Positions 36,301 through 48,526 of a DNA stretch of 64,000 nucleotides are shown one piece after another. A program made the translations under genes and the position numbers. This DNA comes from Diospyros lotus (lineage: Eukaryota > Streptophyta > Magnoliopsida > Ericales > Ebenaceae): assembly GCF_014633365.1 (NCBI RefSeq), contig NC_068344.1:34842670-34906669 (forward strand). Direction: 5' to 3'. Every line of letters starts with the position of its first letter. The first letter of the stretch is position 1. Below the pieces are notes generated by a model. That model worked only from the letters and a program-made list of their open reading frames with translations. It ran no database searches and was not told where the DNA came from.

Positions 36301-39300
36301 CCCATAAACTTGGGCCTAGCATATCCATAACCTGGCTTCCACGTACCATAGTATTAATGAACACATATTAGGAGTGGTTTCACAACAACAGCAAAGGAGG
36401 GCCCCCCAAGGGAACCAAAAAAGAATAAGAACATTTACAAAATGCCAACATAAACAAGAAAACTCACGAGTATATAATATTCTCCTAATCGGCCTTTGTG
36501 ATGCACCAAAGGAATTCCATAGCAACCATTTAGAGTGCTTCATAAACAACAATAAAGCATAAGATAACCATTCATTTGTAACAGGCACAAAAATGGAGTT
36601 TAAAGAATATCACCGATGAAGTCTCACATACCTGTAAACTTGCCACTCATAAGGCGGACCATAACTGCATCCTTTACCATTTCGATGCTCAAATTTCAAA
36701 GCAACCTAGCACAATATCATCCAATGCACACACACAAGAAGAAAAGGAAGGAAAAAAAAACATGAATACTAATTGTATAAATTCAAAAGCCTTGGAGAGA
36801 GAAATATTGGAGTTATAAGAACAAATTGTATACCTCAACAGCATCAGGGCCAGTGTGCCCTGAGCCACCTGTCACTCGCCTTCCAACATAAACTTGCCCA
36901 AAGCCCCCTTTGCCCAGCTTTCTATCTAACTTGTAAACAGGGGAGTTTCCGAGCTTTATCTGATAAAACAAAAAAATAAGATAGTTTCCATGGAGAGAAA
37001 GTTTCTTCAGTAATAAAGTTATTCCTTATTAGTATCCATTGTCAACCTTTTTCTTCTTTAATTTATATGCATATGTACCTTCTTTCAGGATACCATTTCA
37101 CAAAGATACATTGTCCACGCATCCTAAAGGGCAAAAAGTTCATAATATCTTTCCCAATAAGTAGTCAATAGTTCAGGATATACATTACTAGTTCAGTGTA
37201 TATGCTCAAAGATTAAGAATTATATTTGCAATCAGCGTATTACAATATACTATTATTTTCATTAATGATAAATTCTAATAGAAAATTAGAAATATTTTAC
37301 ATGTGCTTGTGTATCAAAGAAAAGGTATATGCCATGGTCCAATACGCTATAGTGTCCCCTTAGGAAAATGGATCTAGCGTCTCCAGGTTGTCAGGTGGAA
37401 GGTTATGATATCATGTCATTGAAAACTATGACACCACGGGGAACCTTCTAAGCTTGACAATCGGCATCAATAGAACAAACACTGACAAGTACTGTGACTA
37501 AGACAGGAACCATGACAAGAAATATAACCAAAGCCCAAAGATGTTGTGGTTAAGTAGTCTAATGTGCTGACTAGAAACTGATATCCTTCAACCAACTTTT
37601 ATCCAATAAAGAACAAGACTCAAATATTATAAGAAAGTATTTGGACTAATTCCCATTAGCAATGAGTATGAGAGAGAATCGCCCTGTTGTCTTATATTTC
37701 AACGAACATTATAAAGGTTGATGATATGCGTTCCTAAAGAACAAAAATTTTCTTTAAAGCAACAAAAGGAAAAGAAAACACTAGGCAAATCAAAAACCAA
37801 GAGACTTAAATTAAGAAATCATCAGCTCCCATAATTGATTCAAACTAACAGTTGGAGGCCTGGAGCACCACTTCCAATTGAAATAGATGAAGTTCAAAGT
37901 ATGCATTACTAGTCAGAACTAGATAATCCCATCTGAAGTAGTGTTTCCATTGGGGTAGAGAAGTTTCAAAAGTGATTGGGTAGGAACAAAAATAACACCT
38001 TTAGTTACTCATTAAGATTATAAGATATCACAATTAGCATAACCTGTTAATGAATGGAAGGATTTTTTTCCCAGATTGTTACATTTATATCCATGATACT
38101 TGTTCCAAAAATCATTCTCATACTTGTCGTCTTGTTCATTACCAAGAACTGTTGCATTAAATGTTATAATGGGGATAGGCGAATTTAATTCTTCATATTA
38201 ACATATGCTATCAACAGACAAAAGGTCAATCCTCAGCGTCGGACTGTATTAATTGAGGATACTGGAAGCAGTTACCTAATAAAAACTGTAAGTAGTTGCT
38301 GCCATCTTATTTCGAGGATCATTTATTTCATCATCATCAGTTGCTCATCATATTTGGAGCCTTTTGATATTCAACGGGTGACGGCAGTTACAGTGATGGA
38401 TTTTTTGTATTCATAGATTTGGAGGCTTTTGGAGCATTATGTCTTTTTCTGTTTCATGGCATGTTAGGTGTGACTATTGAAAGTCAAATTCTTTTTGTCA
38501 TGGAGGAAACCACTCTCATTTCTTTTTCCTTTTTTTTTTATTTTGGTGAGAGTTTTACCTTTCTCTTTTGAGGATTTTGTGTAGTTTATTAATAATCTCT
38601 TCCTTTAAGTAGTTCTTTTAGCTTATCTTGTACAAGACCCCTTAAGGCAGTTCTTTTAGTGCTCCCTAATATCTATTAGGAAAAAGAAAGATAAGCACAG
38701 ACCTAAACTTTGGGAATAGTCAAAAAAACCGGCTACCATCAAAGCATTCTTGTTAGCCCCATGCCATCAATACCATATTAGGGAACAAAAATAAAACAAT
38801 GAATTATCTTATAAAGCCAGCCACTTGTTTTGTCATGGTTCCTTTATTACATATGCTCATAAATTGCATGAAATACTCGTAATGCATTAAGGATATGTAG
38901 ATAAGCTGACATAAATAGAATGAGAAAAGGACAAAAGCAAAGCTACTTTCATATGTTAATTGAAATTCAATCCCGAAAAGACTGGCTTATGTTTAAATCA
39001 TACCCTTTCAGGAAGTGGGCTTGTGTTTCCTTCTTCCTCAACAGCTGCCAATTTCTCTCCTGCCAACTCATTAGGAATACCAGCCACTTCTCTTACCACC
39101 CCATCAAAAATGTTATGCCCCTGGCCTCCAACACCAGCACCAAGAACCGGAGCATTCTTATCTTGATTCATTGCTCTAGACCCCCTGCCTCTGCCAGCAG
39201 CTCTTGGTCTCGTACAAGGGTATACTGGGATAACAGGATTCAAGGGAGGTGATTTCAGGCCTGCAGCTTTGGAGCTATTACCTCTCCCAGTGCCACGCTG

Positions 39301-39384
39301 AGGATTTGGTACTAAAGCAGCATCATCCTTCTGAGTATTGCCGACCCTCTTAGATCTACGGGCTCCACTTCTCAAATCAGGCAT
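30374..39384 (-). CDS. MLK: MUT9-like / photoregulatory protein kinase (casein kinase 1 group)
   Basis: Sixteen coding exons, all GT-AG: 39004-39384, 36834-36959, 36632-36705, 36468-36537, 36276-36331, 36117-36188, 35929-36023, 35743-35809, 35257-35386, 34942-35160, 34721-34851, 34002-34176, 33819-33909, 32138-32295, 31869-32057, 30374-30433. The joined frame is 2094 nt, 697 aa, close to the usual size of about 700. Residues 1-127 are basic and disordered, starting [13 protein letters not shown]. The kinase domain has the glycine loop GKGGFGQV (143-150), VALK lysine K173, HGDVKPEN with catalytic D265, and DLG (288-290) in place of DFG. The plant-specific C-terminal half includes [30 protein letters not shown] and the terminal CYGRTVS. 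Known members are nuclear and phosphorylate histones H2A/H3 and light-signalling and clock proteins; that role is inferred here. A non-coding first exon near 41300 is possible. Confidence 0.95.
30434..31868 (-). other. Last intron of the kinase gene with a C-run/A-run
   Basis: A 1.4-kb intron before the tiny last coding exon (19 codons plus stop). At about 31677-31708 a run of C is followed by a run of A (on the minus strand, poly-T then poly-G). Confidence 0.6.
34400..34419. repeat. Poly-C tract in a kinase-gene intron
   Basis: About 18-20 consecutive C on the plus strand (G on the sense strand) between exons 34002-34176 and 34721-34851. Confidence 0.85.
36960..39003 (-). other. First intron between coding exons of the kinase gene
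   Basis: A 2.0-kb intron separating the disordered N-terminal exon from the glycine-loop exon. No nested gene or clean transposon seen. Confidence 0.6.
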
Positions 39385-41510
39385 CCTTGTCCCATGCAAG
39401 AAGAGATCTTTACTAACTTTCTCCTTCAACTTCAATGTACACTGAGTAATATAAACCTAGAAGCCTCCACCTAAGTTGAAAGAAGATTGGAATACAAACC
39501 ACATCATCCCATGAAAACTGACTAAATACATAATCACATGAAACTGATGTACCAACCACTTGGACCTCAATTTTCAATTTAGGAAATGACATCTTGTACT
39601 ACAACTAAAGATTAACATCATAATGATATGATTTTACAAAGCACCTCAACGTTAACGAAGAAAACATTCATAGACAAAAAGGAAACAATAAAATATAATG
39701 AAGAATTTATGGATCAATGTGGTTCACATGCAGTACACCATCTCCCACCAGTTCTCCAGAATTAATTGGAACTTAATGGTAACTAACCCCATTTAGTACC
39801 AAAAACAGCCAAAAATCCAAAAAGACAGAGAGCTTTAAGAACAAACCCAAAAAGCAATCTCAGGGTGAAACAGCACCTCTTGCCCAATCATGGATCCATT
39901 ATTATGATGAAGGGGAAATTCGTGTTGATATGCATATAAATCCTTTGCATAGGAAAGAAGGTCTCATTTATTCAAGCAAGAAGAAGATCCTAGTAAAATT
40001 ATCTGCACCCTTGCACTTCTTTCCGTTGCAATAAAAAATTATCAGTAGTAAAGAAAGAAAAAAAGGGCGTGCAAGATAAATAACACATGAATACACATTA
40101 GTCATGCTTCCAACTTGACATGGGGCTTGCAAGAGATAATGTAGATTGTTATGTGCTAAGAATTACTAGGTTTCTTTGAAAAAATCATGTCATATTTTCA
40201 TTTTATTATGATATTTGGACGCTTAATTCAGGCTAGTAGGTTACTTTTTACTGCATTGGATAGCACTGATTTTAAGGATATTTATTTGTCTTTTGGGTTT
40301 TATCAAGTCTTCAGATAGGCTTAATGGATTTCTGAAGAATGTACTTACAGAGAATTGATGTAAATGGTGAAATGGAGTAGCTAAGGCTCTCCTCTTCCTC
40401 TGGAATCTCTATCACCTATGTTGTTTTCTTGTTCATCTACTTTTTCTTTTTATTTCTCATATCTTCTCACACATTTGATCTGCCTCTCCTAACTTTGTTC
40501 TTTCTTTCTTTATCTCTTTCCTATATAACACATGTAATAGAATTACTACCCTACACACCCAACAACAAATTCAGCAAAATATTTCAAGGGGCATGCTTCA
40601 TGAAACAAGAACTTAGCTAAAGTAATCAAAGCTATCTTTTTATCTAATTATCCTTGTATTCTAATCTGACCACAGATGAGTACATAAAGATAATTCCATT
40701 TCCCAATGTTTTCTTTCCAGAAGACTACCAATTAGAACAAAAAGTATCTTATTAGCAAGTGATCCATCCAGTTTAAACAATGGCTATAACTCCAGCATCT
40801 ATGCTTATGAAGACTAGAGCTGACCTTCAATCTGCTAAAGCCATCAAAAGGGGGGAAAGAGGAAAAATGGAAAAATCTATCATACCAACTGATCCAAGAT
40901 CAAGGATATCGTCTGTCACGAACCAAGAAAAAAAAAAAAACTAATGAAAACACAATCAATGATGCATAAAGTCTAAAAGTTTACCATCCAATGATTTTCC
41001 AGAGAAAACAAAATGAAAAGGATGAAACTGAAGACTTTCATTCCAGATTACCATCACAACCACAATTTGCAACTAATTTATAATCGTATCATCATCGACT
41101 CGGCCATCCACCACACGGACGATCGGCCAAAAAAAAACAAGCAAAACCAAATCATCAGACACCGAATAAGGAAGAAGAATACCCAATACCCATTTTCCGA
41201 TTCACACAAATCAATGTACCCACCGCCATAAATATACAAATAGCCAAGAAATTAAACAAATAAATAGATAAGTCGAAGGAGGCTTCGAGAACACACCTCC
41301 GTGAGAGGAAATCTGAAACCAGGGGACTGAAATGAACAGAACAGGGCGGAATGTGAAGGATCCAATAAAGGTTGAATGGTTGAGCAAAAACGGATGGTCC
41401 GTGGAGAAGACGAGGCGAGAGTTTAGAAGAGAAGCGAAGGGGAATGAGGCGATATGGGTTTGGGCATGTAAAGGACGGTGCGGACCGGACCTAGGGGCGT
41501 ACGATAGCAC
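39385..41510 (-). promoter_or_regulatory. 5' leader, probable leader intron and promoter of the kinase gene
   Basis: Upstream of the start codon the minus strand has several candidate acceptors (for example the AG just before 39455). A candidate donor, CACGGAG|GTGTGTTC, lies near 41297. The sequence from about 41290 to 41500 is less AT-rich and could be the first, non-coding exon with promoter beyond it. An upstream ATG at 39395 opens an 8-codon frame (7 residues plus stop) that overlaps the main start out of frame. Confidence 0.4.
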
Positions 41511-42030
41511 CATGCGTGTGCTTTGCCAGTGTATTATTATATTATTATATAATACATATGTCTTGTCTGGCCCATCCCATGGGTAATAATATCTCCCCCT
41601 CTACGGTTAAAAACTTTTTTGCTGTTAAATGTCCCTAAAGGAACTCTTCCAGACTTTCTTTTCTTTTTATTATTATCATTATTATTATTTTTAATTTTAA
41701 TTTTTGAAAAACCAAATGGGAGCCTTGGTTGACATATCTTTTGTTTTGTAGGTTTGTAATTATAACAACAAATGTTATTTTAAAATTTTTGAGATAGTTT
41801 TTCTATTAGTTAAGTCAAGGAGTTTGACAAAAAAAAAAACTTAAATTAAGTGACATCTGTAGAAAATAAAATTTTAAAAAAATATGAATAAAATAATAGT
41901 AACTAACTCCGAGAAAATTTAAGGTTAAATCTTTTAATCTATCATTTTGGTAATATCTCATTTCATCTCATCGTATATCACATGATATGATTTATCATAC
42001 ACTTATAATAAATAGGTTGGGAAAAATATT
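41511..42030. other. AT-rich spacer upstream of the kinase gene
   Basis: No gene seen; several long A/T runs. Confidence 0.35.
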
Positions 42031-43055
42031 GGCTTAATACATGAAAATTCTTCAATAATTAAAAAATATGATGTATAATATTTGATGTGAAAAACGTCAA
42101 GATTCGATATCTCAATTATTAAAAGATATTACTTTAAGTTTTTACCGTAACGGAACGTTAGTGCATGTATGAATGTTCCTATTTTTTAGAGTGAATGTCA
42201 CGTTAGTAAAATATATTAAATTAAATTTAATACATAAATATAATATTTATTCCCTTAACAATTAAAAATTTTAACATTTGATTCTTCAATAATTAACAAA
42301 TTTAACACTTGGTTCATGAAATAAAAAAAGGACCAAATTTGATAAATAAAAAATACTTAAATTTCATAAAAGAAAACCTAAAATTTCATTAAAAATATAT
42401 ATATAAGAATATTAAAAAAAAACCTAAATTTCATAAAAGATCTAAAAATATTATTAAAAAATATCTAAAAATATTCAAAATTTTGATGTGTATTTTTTTT
42501 TTTTTTTTTTACTTCTGGTTTAAGATCTCATTTGACAATTTATGAATAAGATTTATGGATTCAATGAATTTTTTGTTATTTTTCACTCAAATTCTTGTTA
42601 TCACAGTTTTCATTATGTCTTTTTTTTTTTTGAAATTTGATCCTTTTTTTTTAATATGTTTAGGTATTTTTTATGATTTTTTTAGTTTTTTTAATGAAAT
42701 TTATGTTTTTTAAAATATTTGTAGGTATTTTTATGAAATTTTTAAGTCTTTTTATGAAATTTAGATAACTTTTTTTTTAACTAAATTTGGTCTTTTTTCA
42801 TATTAGGGATCAAATATCAAAATTTTTAATTATTAATGGATCAAATGTCATATTTATATATTAATCATAATATGATATGTCTCGCTAACATGATATCTTG
42901 CGCGATGTAAATAACAATTCAATTTACTTTTAATCACAATAAAATTTTAAAATAATAATTTTTAATAGTTAAAATATGGAATCTTAATGTTTTGTACATT
43001 AAAAATTAAATATCATATTTTTAAATTATTGAAAGCCTGTTATACATAATAAGCA
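42031..43055. mobile_element. Fold-back element, about 1 kb
   Basis: Long inverted arms converge on a poly-T stretch near 42490-42510. Outer arm sequence TTCAATAATTAAAAAATATG…AAGATTCGATAT is repeated inverted near 42960-43040. The inner arms contain repeated ATTTCATAAAA-type units against TTTTATGAAAT. Arms are at least 350 bp each with mismatches. No open frame. Borders are approximate and no target duplication was identified. Confidence 0.6.
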
Positions 43056-43886
43056 AAAAATATTTAACATAGTTATAATATTAATTCATGATGTTAATAT
43101 AGTATTGCAAATATCATATCCTAAATACATGGCAGTGAGATGAGATATTTTCAGTTTTTCCAATCCAATGGGAAAAAGAGGAAAAGAATCCTAATATTGT
43201 TAACATTAATTTTTAATTTTTAATTGATACGCATCAGACAAGACTATATTTAGAGGGTCTTCGAGAGATTTATCATTCTCTTAAAGAATGTTCTCTTAAC
43301 GCCTAAATAGGAGTTACTGAGGAGGTCTTTAAGTGACTAGACGAGATGAGTCTATCAAGTTTTCATAATTTGTCTAGATTTATTTATTTTTGAATCTAAT
43401 CTTTTTGTAAGTGGGTCATGATCTAAATTACATCCGTCATTATATGCATATGATAAATGGATTATACATATTTTCATAAAATAAATAAGTAAATTTTCAA
43501 AAATTAAGTAAACAATACTAAACAATAAAAGAATGGGTAAGTCAACAACTTGATATACAATTTTTTTTTCATTTAAATAGTGTGCAAATTAGACTTTAAT
43601 ATTAAACGTGTTGACATTAACAGTGAACACTTTTTATGGGTGTAACAGATCAAATTTCAAAGAAAAATATCTCTATATTTTTCAAAAGCATGCCACCTCA
43701 TTTTATTATTTTTCACATATATTGTCAAGATTTTCTAGAAGTTTGATGTAGCCATTGAAAAAAATGAAAAATCAGTTTAAAATTGAAAACTAATATCTCT
43801 TTGGGTGATTATCAATTTTCTATTTTGTGTAAGAGTTCATGATATTTTAACCCATCAAGTTTTATATTAACCAATGTCACTAAAGG
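43056..43886. other. AT-rich spacer, no gene seen
   Basis: Nothing recognisable except the AT-rich base composition; ends at the Cassandra target duplication. Confidence 0.35.
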
Positions 43887-43939
43887 GAGGGTGTAACATC
43901 CCGCATCGAGCGATAGGAAGGACCGGAACAACTTACCCT

Positions 43940-44018
43940 GATGGGCCTACACGAACTTCCCAGGGGGGTCACTCATCCTTGGATTGCCCCAGGTCAAGCA
44001 CGCTTAACTTGTGAGTTC
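43940..44018 (-). promoter_or_regulatory. 5S rRNA-like segment in the left LTR of Cassandra copy 1
   Basis: The minus strand carries AAGTTAAGCGTGCTTGACC (box A of 5S), GGATGAGTGACC (intermediate element, one change) and CTGGGAAGTTCGTGT (box C). These are in the right order and near the 5S spacing. The upstream half of 5S is only partly matched. Confidence 0.85.
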
Positions 44019-44353
44019 TTTGCCAACATTCAGCCCAAAAGGTATCCAACTGGTGTTGTTTCCTTTCTTACACTATCCTCGATATATACTAACTTCTCTG
44101 GGCTCTCGGGGTATTACATTCTCCCCCCCTTAAGCACATGACGTCCTCGTCATGCGACCTTACAACTGGTCCCAGACCTTCTCCCCTTGGGGGCTGCCAT
44201 CCTAGAAGCCTGCCAGAAGCCGCTCCTTGTACAGGCCCTCAAGCCCCGGCGCCACTCCTCGCCCCCATCGGACCGCCTTCGCCAAGGGTCGGCTCTGATA
44301 CCACCTGTAACATCCCGCATCGAGCGATAGGAAGGACTGGAACAACTTACCCT

Positions 44354-44431
44354 GATGGGCTACACGAACTTCCCAGGGGGGTCACCCATCATTGGATTGC
44401 CCCAGGTCAAGCACGCTTAACTTGGGAGTTC
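44354..44431 (-). promoter_or_regulatory. 5S rRNA-like segment in the right LTR of Cassandra copy 1
   Basis: Box A AAGTTAAGCGTGCTTGACC, intermediate element ATGGGTGACC and box C CTGGGAAGTTCGTGT are all intact by eye. This is the 5' LTR of the minus-oriented element, so it is the best candidate of the four for residual pol III promoter activity. Confidence 0.85.
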
Positions 44432-44536
44432 TTTGCCAACATTCAACCCAAAAGGTATCTAGCTGGTGTTGTTTCCTTTCTTACACTATCCTCGATATAT
44501 ACTAATTTCTCTGGGCTCTCGGGATATTACAGAGGG

Positions 44537-44930
44537 TCTAAATTTGGATAAGTAAAAGAAATTTTAAGTTTAAGTATTTGACCCTAGATGAAGTGAGAAA
44601 CTTGAGGAGTTTATATTAAAGTATTTCATTTTTTCTAAAATTCATGATTCGTCTTAACTCAACATAGATGTACACATAATTTTATCACCAATTGAAATTT
44701 GGAAATTGGCATTTAGGATAGTAATTGTATTGTTTAAAGGTAGAATAAAACTCATAATCTCGTAACATCTCAATCTCTTAAGTATCGTGTGATGAAGATT
44801 TTCTAAAATATATAATTTTCATTTTACATGTTAAGTTAGGATGAAGTTTCAAATGTAATTTGAAATCTAGATGTGAAGGTTTATCAAATATTGGACCTTG
44901 AGAACTTAAAAGGGAAGAAACACTAACTAT
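44537..44930. other. Spacer between Cassandra copy 1 and a Harbinger-like element
   Basis: AT-rich, no gene or repeat recognised. Confidence 0.4.
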
Positions 44931-44933
44931 TAA

Positions 44934-46454
44934 AGGGGTGTTTGTTAATCAAGATAAGAATGAGAAAATGTCAGATATGGGAAGCATTCCGGATATTTGG
45001 TCTTTCCAACGTGTTTGTTAAACTTATCTGATCATTTTTTGAAAAGGTCTCACGTGACCTCTTATCTCACCATTTCAAAATAAATTTATCCAACTTCCTC
45101 TCTCGAATAAATTTATCTGACTCTTTCAAGATAAAGGTCAATTACTTGTCTGCCCCTTGTAAAATAATTAATGCCATTTGATGCATTTTAAATATTTAAA
45201 TTTATTAAAAAACCTATTTATTTAACTCTTATAATTAATATTATTTAATATATTTTTAAATTATTATATGTTTTGATAATTTTTAAAATTTAAATGACAT
45301 TATTCATTTAATTGATTTTTAAAATTTAAATTTCTCTTTCTCTATATATATTTTATTAACTAATATAATTCCTTTCATCAATTTTTAAATTATTTTATTT
45401 AATTTTATATTTTATTATCTATTATAAAAATATGTTTTGACCATTTTTAATTATCTAGGTGGAATTATTGTAATTCTAACAATTATTATTTATACTTTTC
45501 AACTCTTTTTAAATTTATTTTTAAATATGAATTTAGAAAATAAAATATTATTTTTAATTTTAATCTTAATTTTTTTTGACAATTCATATTAATCATAAAA
45601 TACTATTTTAATCATAAATTTGGTAATAGAAATATTTTGATAAAAAAATTCTTATCTTGATACTTATTATATGTATGAACAAATACTGAAAAGAAAAAGT
45701 ACAGTTACTAGTGGATTCTAAAAATTTAACAAATAGTCTGATAGAAATCTTAAAATACTTCTTGGCTTTATCTTGACCATTCTATGGTCCCGTTTGTTGC
45801 AGCTTAATTAAAGAAATTATAGTTTCTAACTTCTTAGATTATAGTTTCTAAAACTTAGAATAAGTTGTGAACCTGTTCGCTACAGCTTCTTAGAAGTTGT
45901 AGTTAAGTAGTTGTAGTGTTTGATACCATAAGCTGTAAAATAACTTATTTTTGTATAATTGTCCATAATACCCTTAGTAGTTATAGAATGATAATTTAAA
46001 AATTAATTAGTGTATATGTATAAATTTCAAGTATTATAAAAAAATTAATTAAAGTATAGAGAGATAGAGGAAAATGACGAGAGAGAGGAAGAGATCTGAA
46101 AATGGAGATGGCGGTGGAGAAGAAAAACCTATGATTGCGTAGACAAAAGAGTAATTCTTTGTTAAAAATAAGGGCAAAATTGTCATAAAAATATAATTAT
46201 TTAAGCAGAAGTTGCAAAAGTTGGGGTACCCCAGTTTTGAAAAAGCCAACTTCTACCCCTTCTAAAAGCTAGTAGGAGTTATAAGTTAGAATTCTATAAA
46301 GTAAAACAAACACTACATCTCAACTTTTTTTGAAGTTAGAAGTTAAAAGTTACAACTTAAAAGCTGCAACAAACAGGCCATATATCTTGATCCGGAAAGT
46401 ATCTTAATCTTATCTTGATATCACCTTATCTTGCTCATTTTAACAAACGTCTCT
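44934..46454. mobile_element. PIF/Harbinger-like non-autonomous element 1, interrupted
   Basis: Ends GGGGTGTTTGTTAA…AAGATAAG and inverted CTTATCTTGCTCATTTTAACAAACG; 3-bp TAA duplications at 44931-44933 and 46455-46457. Outside the insertion at 45785-46380 it is about 0.92 kb and collinear with 51549-52470. TTA/TAA duplication and GGGG(G)TGTTTG ends fit PIF/Harbinger. No transposase frame. Confidence 0.82.
45785..46380. mobile_element. Element nested in Harbinger-like element 1
   Basis: About 596 bp with inverted ends TGGTCCCGTTTGTTGCAGCTT and AAGCTGCAACAAACAGGCCA. It is absent from the sister element at 51.5 kb, which is continuous at the corresponding site. Flanked by TA on both sides. Internal repeats of AGTTAGAAGTT-type words near both ends. 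Non-coding. Superfamily uncertain. Confidence 0.75.
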
Positions 46455-46763
46455 TAATTATCTCTTGGTTGGTTAGATTATTTGGTGTCGATGAAAGTAC
46501 TGATAAAACGTGCGATCGGTTAATCTGGAAGAGAGTGATGAACATCAAGAAGTTGATGAAAGGACGAAACCATCTAATTAATGAGTTCATCTTCCAATGC
46601 TTGATAACTTTGAAATTCTAGAAGCTATCCGATGGCAGTGAGAAGAGATGATAAGAACAAAGTGAAAATCAAGCGAAATTGGTACAAAGACTGGCCTTAG
46701 AGGAGAATTGCAATTGAAAGATGCTTCTAGTGATGGGTTAGATATGACAAAAGGGCTCATCTA

Positions 46764-47555
46764 GAAAATATTTTTTTTTTATAAATTTATAATTTTATTT
46801 AATTTTAATAATTAGATCTAAATTAATTTAATTGAATATAATTTTATTCAATATGTAAAATTAATTTAAAGAGTGTATGCTCATACTAATTTAACATGAC
46901 ATGTATCATATAATAATAATATTTATAAAATTTATATGTATATATAAGTCAAAAAAAAAGTTAAATTTCTAAATTATCCTTCCATTATTTGGAACCCTTG
47001 AACATCACCGATCGTCGTCAGCCCCTTACAATTGCCATTAGTCCCTTGCAATCACCGTCGATTCCTTTAGTCGTCGTTTTCTATCATCATTATTGTTCAC
47101 GTGCCTTCTTCGATCATCATGACCAACTTTCAATCTTTTCCTATCGATGAAATCTCTTGCTTCGTCTTTTCCAATCATAGTCTTTCTAGTCAATGGTGCC
47201 TCCAATTGTCCATCTTCTTCTTTACTCGCAACAATTGTCTATCTATTCAATCGATTCGTCTTTCTTCCTCTATGGCTCCTTCACCTTTTTGCCAATGCCA
47301 ATGACGCCCTCTACACCTTTTTATCATTGGTTGCCCTTTAGCCACCACCGATGAGGACCAACTTGTCCTTTTACTTATATAAATGTGTAAATTTATAAAT
47401 ATTATTATTATATAACACTTAACATGCTAAGTCAGCATGAACAATACTTAATTTGAATCGTTAAATAAAATCATATTCAATTGAGTTAATTTATATTTAA
47501 TTATCAAAATTAAAAGAATTGAATAAAATTAAAAATTCACAAAAAAAAAATTGGG
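46764..47555. mobile_element. Fold-back element with a GC-richer core
   Basis: Inverted arms of about 200 bp at each end (AATTGAATATAATTTTATT on the left against its inverted relative on the right; ATAATAATAATATTTATAAA shared at the inner edge). The core, about 46985-47350, is markedly richer in C and G, has repeated CGTCG/CACCG words, and could be a captured host fragment. I could not recognise a protein. Confidence 0.6.
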
Positions 47556-48526
47556 TTTTTTTTCATGATTGACTGTTTACGATATTTAAACTTGCTACTA
47601 CTTTATGTAGAGTTTGGAATTGGATTTCTCTCAAATTTGTTTGGACTTGAAATTGTTGGAAATTTATAATGTTTTGGGTGTTTTCAATCCTGTCAGATAT
47701 ATAAAAGGACATGAATTTCTTTAAATACTCAAACTGTTTAATTTCTAACGTTATAAATAGGCATTAAAGGACTTTTGGTCCTCCCATCTTTTGAAAGAAT
47801 TTGAACAGATTTGTGTCATCTTTAAATGATATATATCTTCGTAATTTTGTATATAGTGGGGGTAATATCGCTTAAGAAAAGTGTATTAATTACAAGATAA
47901 GCTTTAGCCAAACGCTTCTTAGACTTGCAATTGGATTCCTCTTATTTGGGACTTATTTTCTTAATTCTTATCTCTCTCTAAATTATTTTCTTAAACATTA
48001 TTTTAAAATTTCTATTAACTTTTGGCAAACAAGTCTGAATCCTCTTTGTTTCATATACTTATAATGACAACGAGAATCCCTTTCCCACGTACTAATGGAT
48101 TAAATGATGGATGCATTGTAAAGTAGAAAAAGAGAAACATTACTAATTACGGGCCCGGCTTGGTAATAATTTCAACAAGTTTTGCCAACTAGACAAGCGC
48201 ATCTTTCAAAACCTTCATGGGTTTTTCCTCAACAACCACGGGCTTGACCTGAAATATGGACCTTGCTAGGCCCGGCCCAATCAGGGCCCAAATAAATGTA
48301 ATATCTCCCTTTTCTATACGCAACACATTTGGTATCCCTTCTTCCATGAATGGACACAATGTCAATGGGAATCATGTAATCAATAATAAATCAAATTAAT
48401 ATTAATAACTCTCTATATTTTTACAAAATAGTTAATATTTCTCCAAATAAATGCATGGAGAATGATTACAAAAAAATAGAAAAAGATGATAGAAAAAGTG
48501 GCAGAGAATCCTCGAGAAGATGAGCA
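47556..48526. other. Spacer downstream of the AG-peptide gene
   Basis: AT-rich. The last few hundred bases probably include the 3' untranslated region of the gene ending at 48527. No other gene seen. Confidence 0.4.

Larger units (their letters stand above)
43892..44531 (-). mobile_element. Cassandra-type TRIM retrotransposon, copy 1
   Basis: Two LTRs (43892-44118, 227 bp; 44306-44531, 226 bp) flank a 187-bp non-coding internal part. Perfect 5-bp target duplications GAGGG lie at 43887-43891 and 44532-44536. Minus orientation: the primer binding site reads TGGTATCAGAGC (complement of 44292-44303, initiator tRNA-Met) and the polypurine tract reads AGGGGGGGAGAA (complement of 44119-44130) next to the left LTR. 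Each LTR carries a 5S rRNA-like segment with pol III boxes, the hallmark of Cassandra. No protein is encoded; such elements move only with proteins supplied by other retrotransposons. The LTRs are closely similar. Confidence 0.92.

Noticed and set aside
44138..44551. 137-codon plus-strand open frame
   Set aside because: Lies across the internal region and LTR of the minus-oriented Cassandra element; these elements are non-coding, and the frame recurs (57218-57703, minus) only because the element is repeated.
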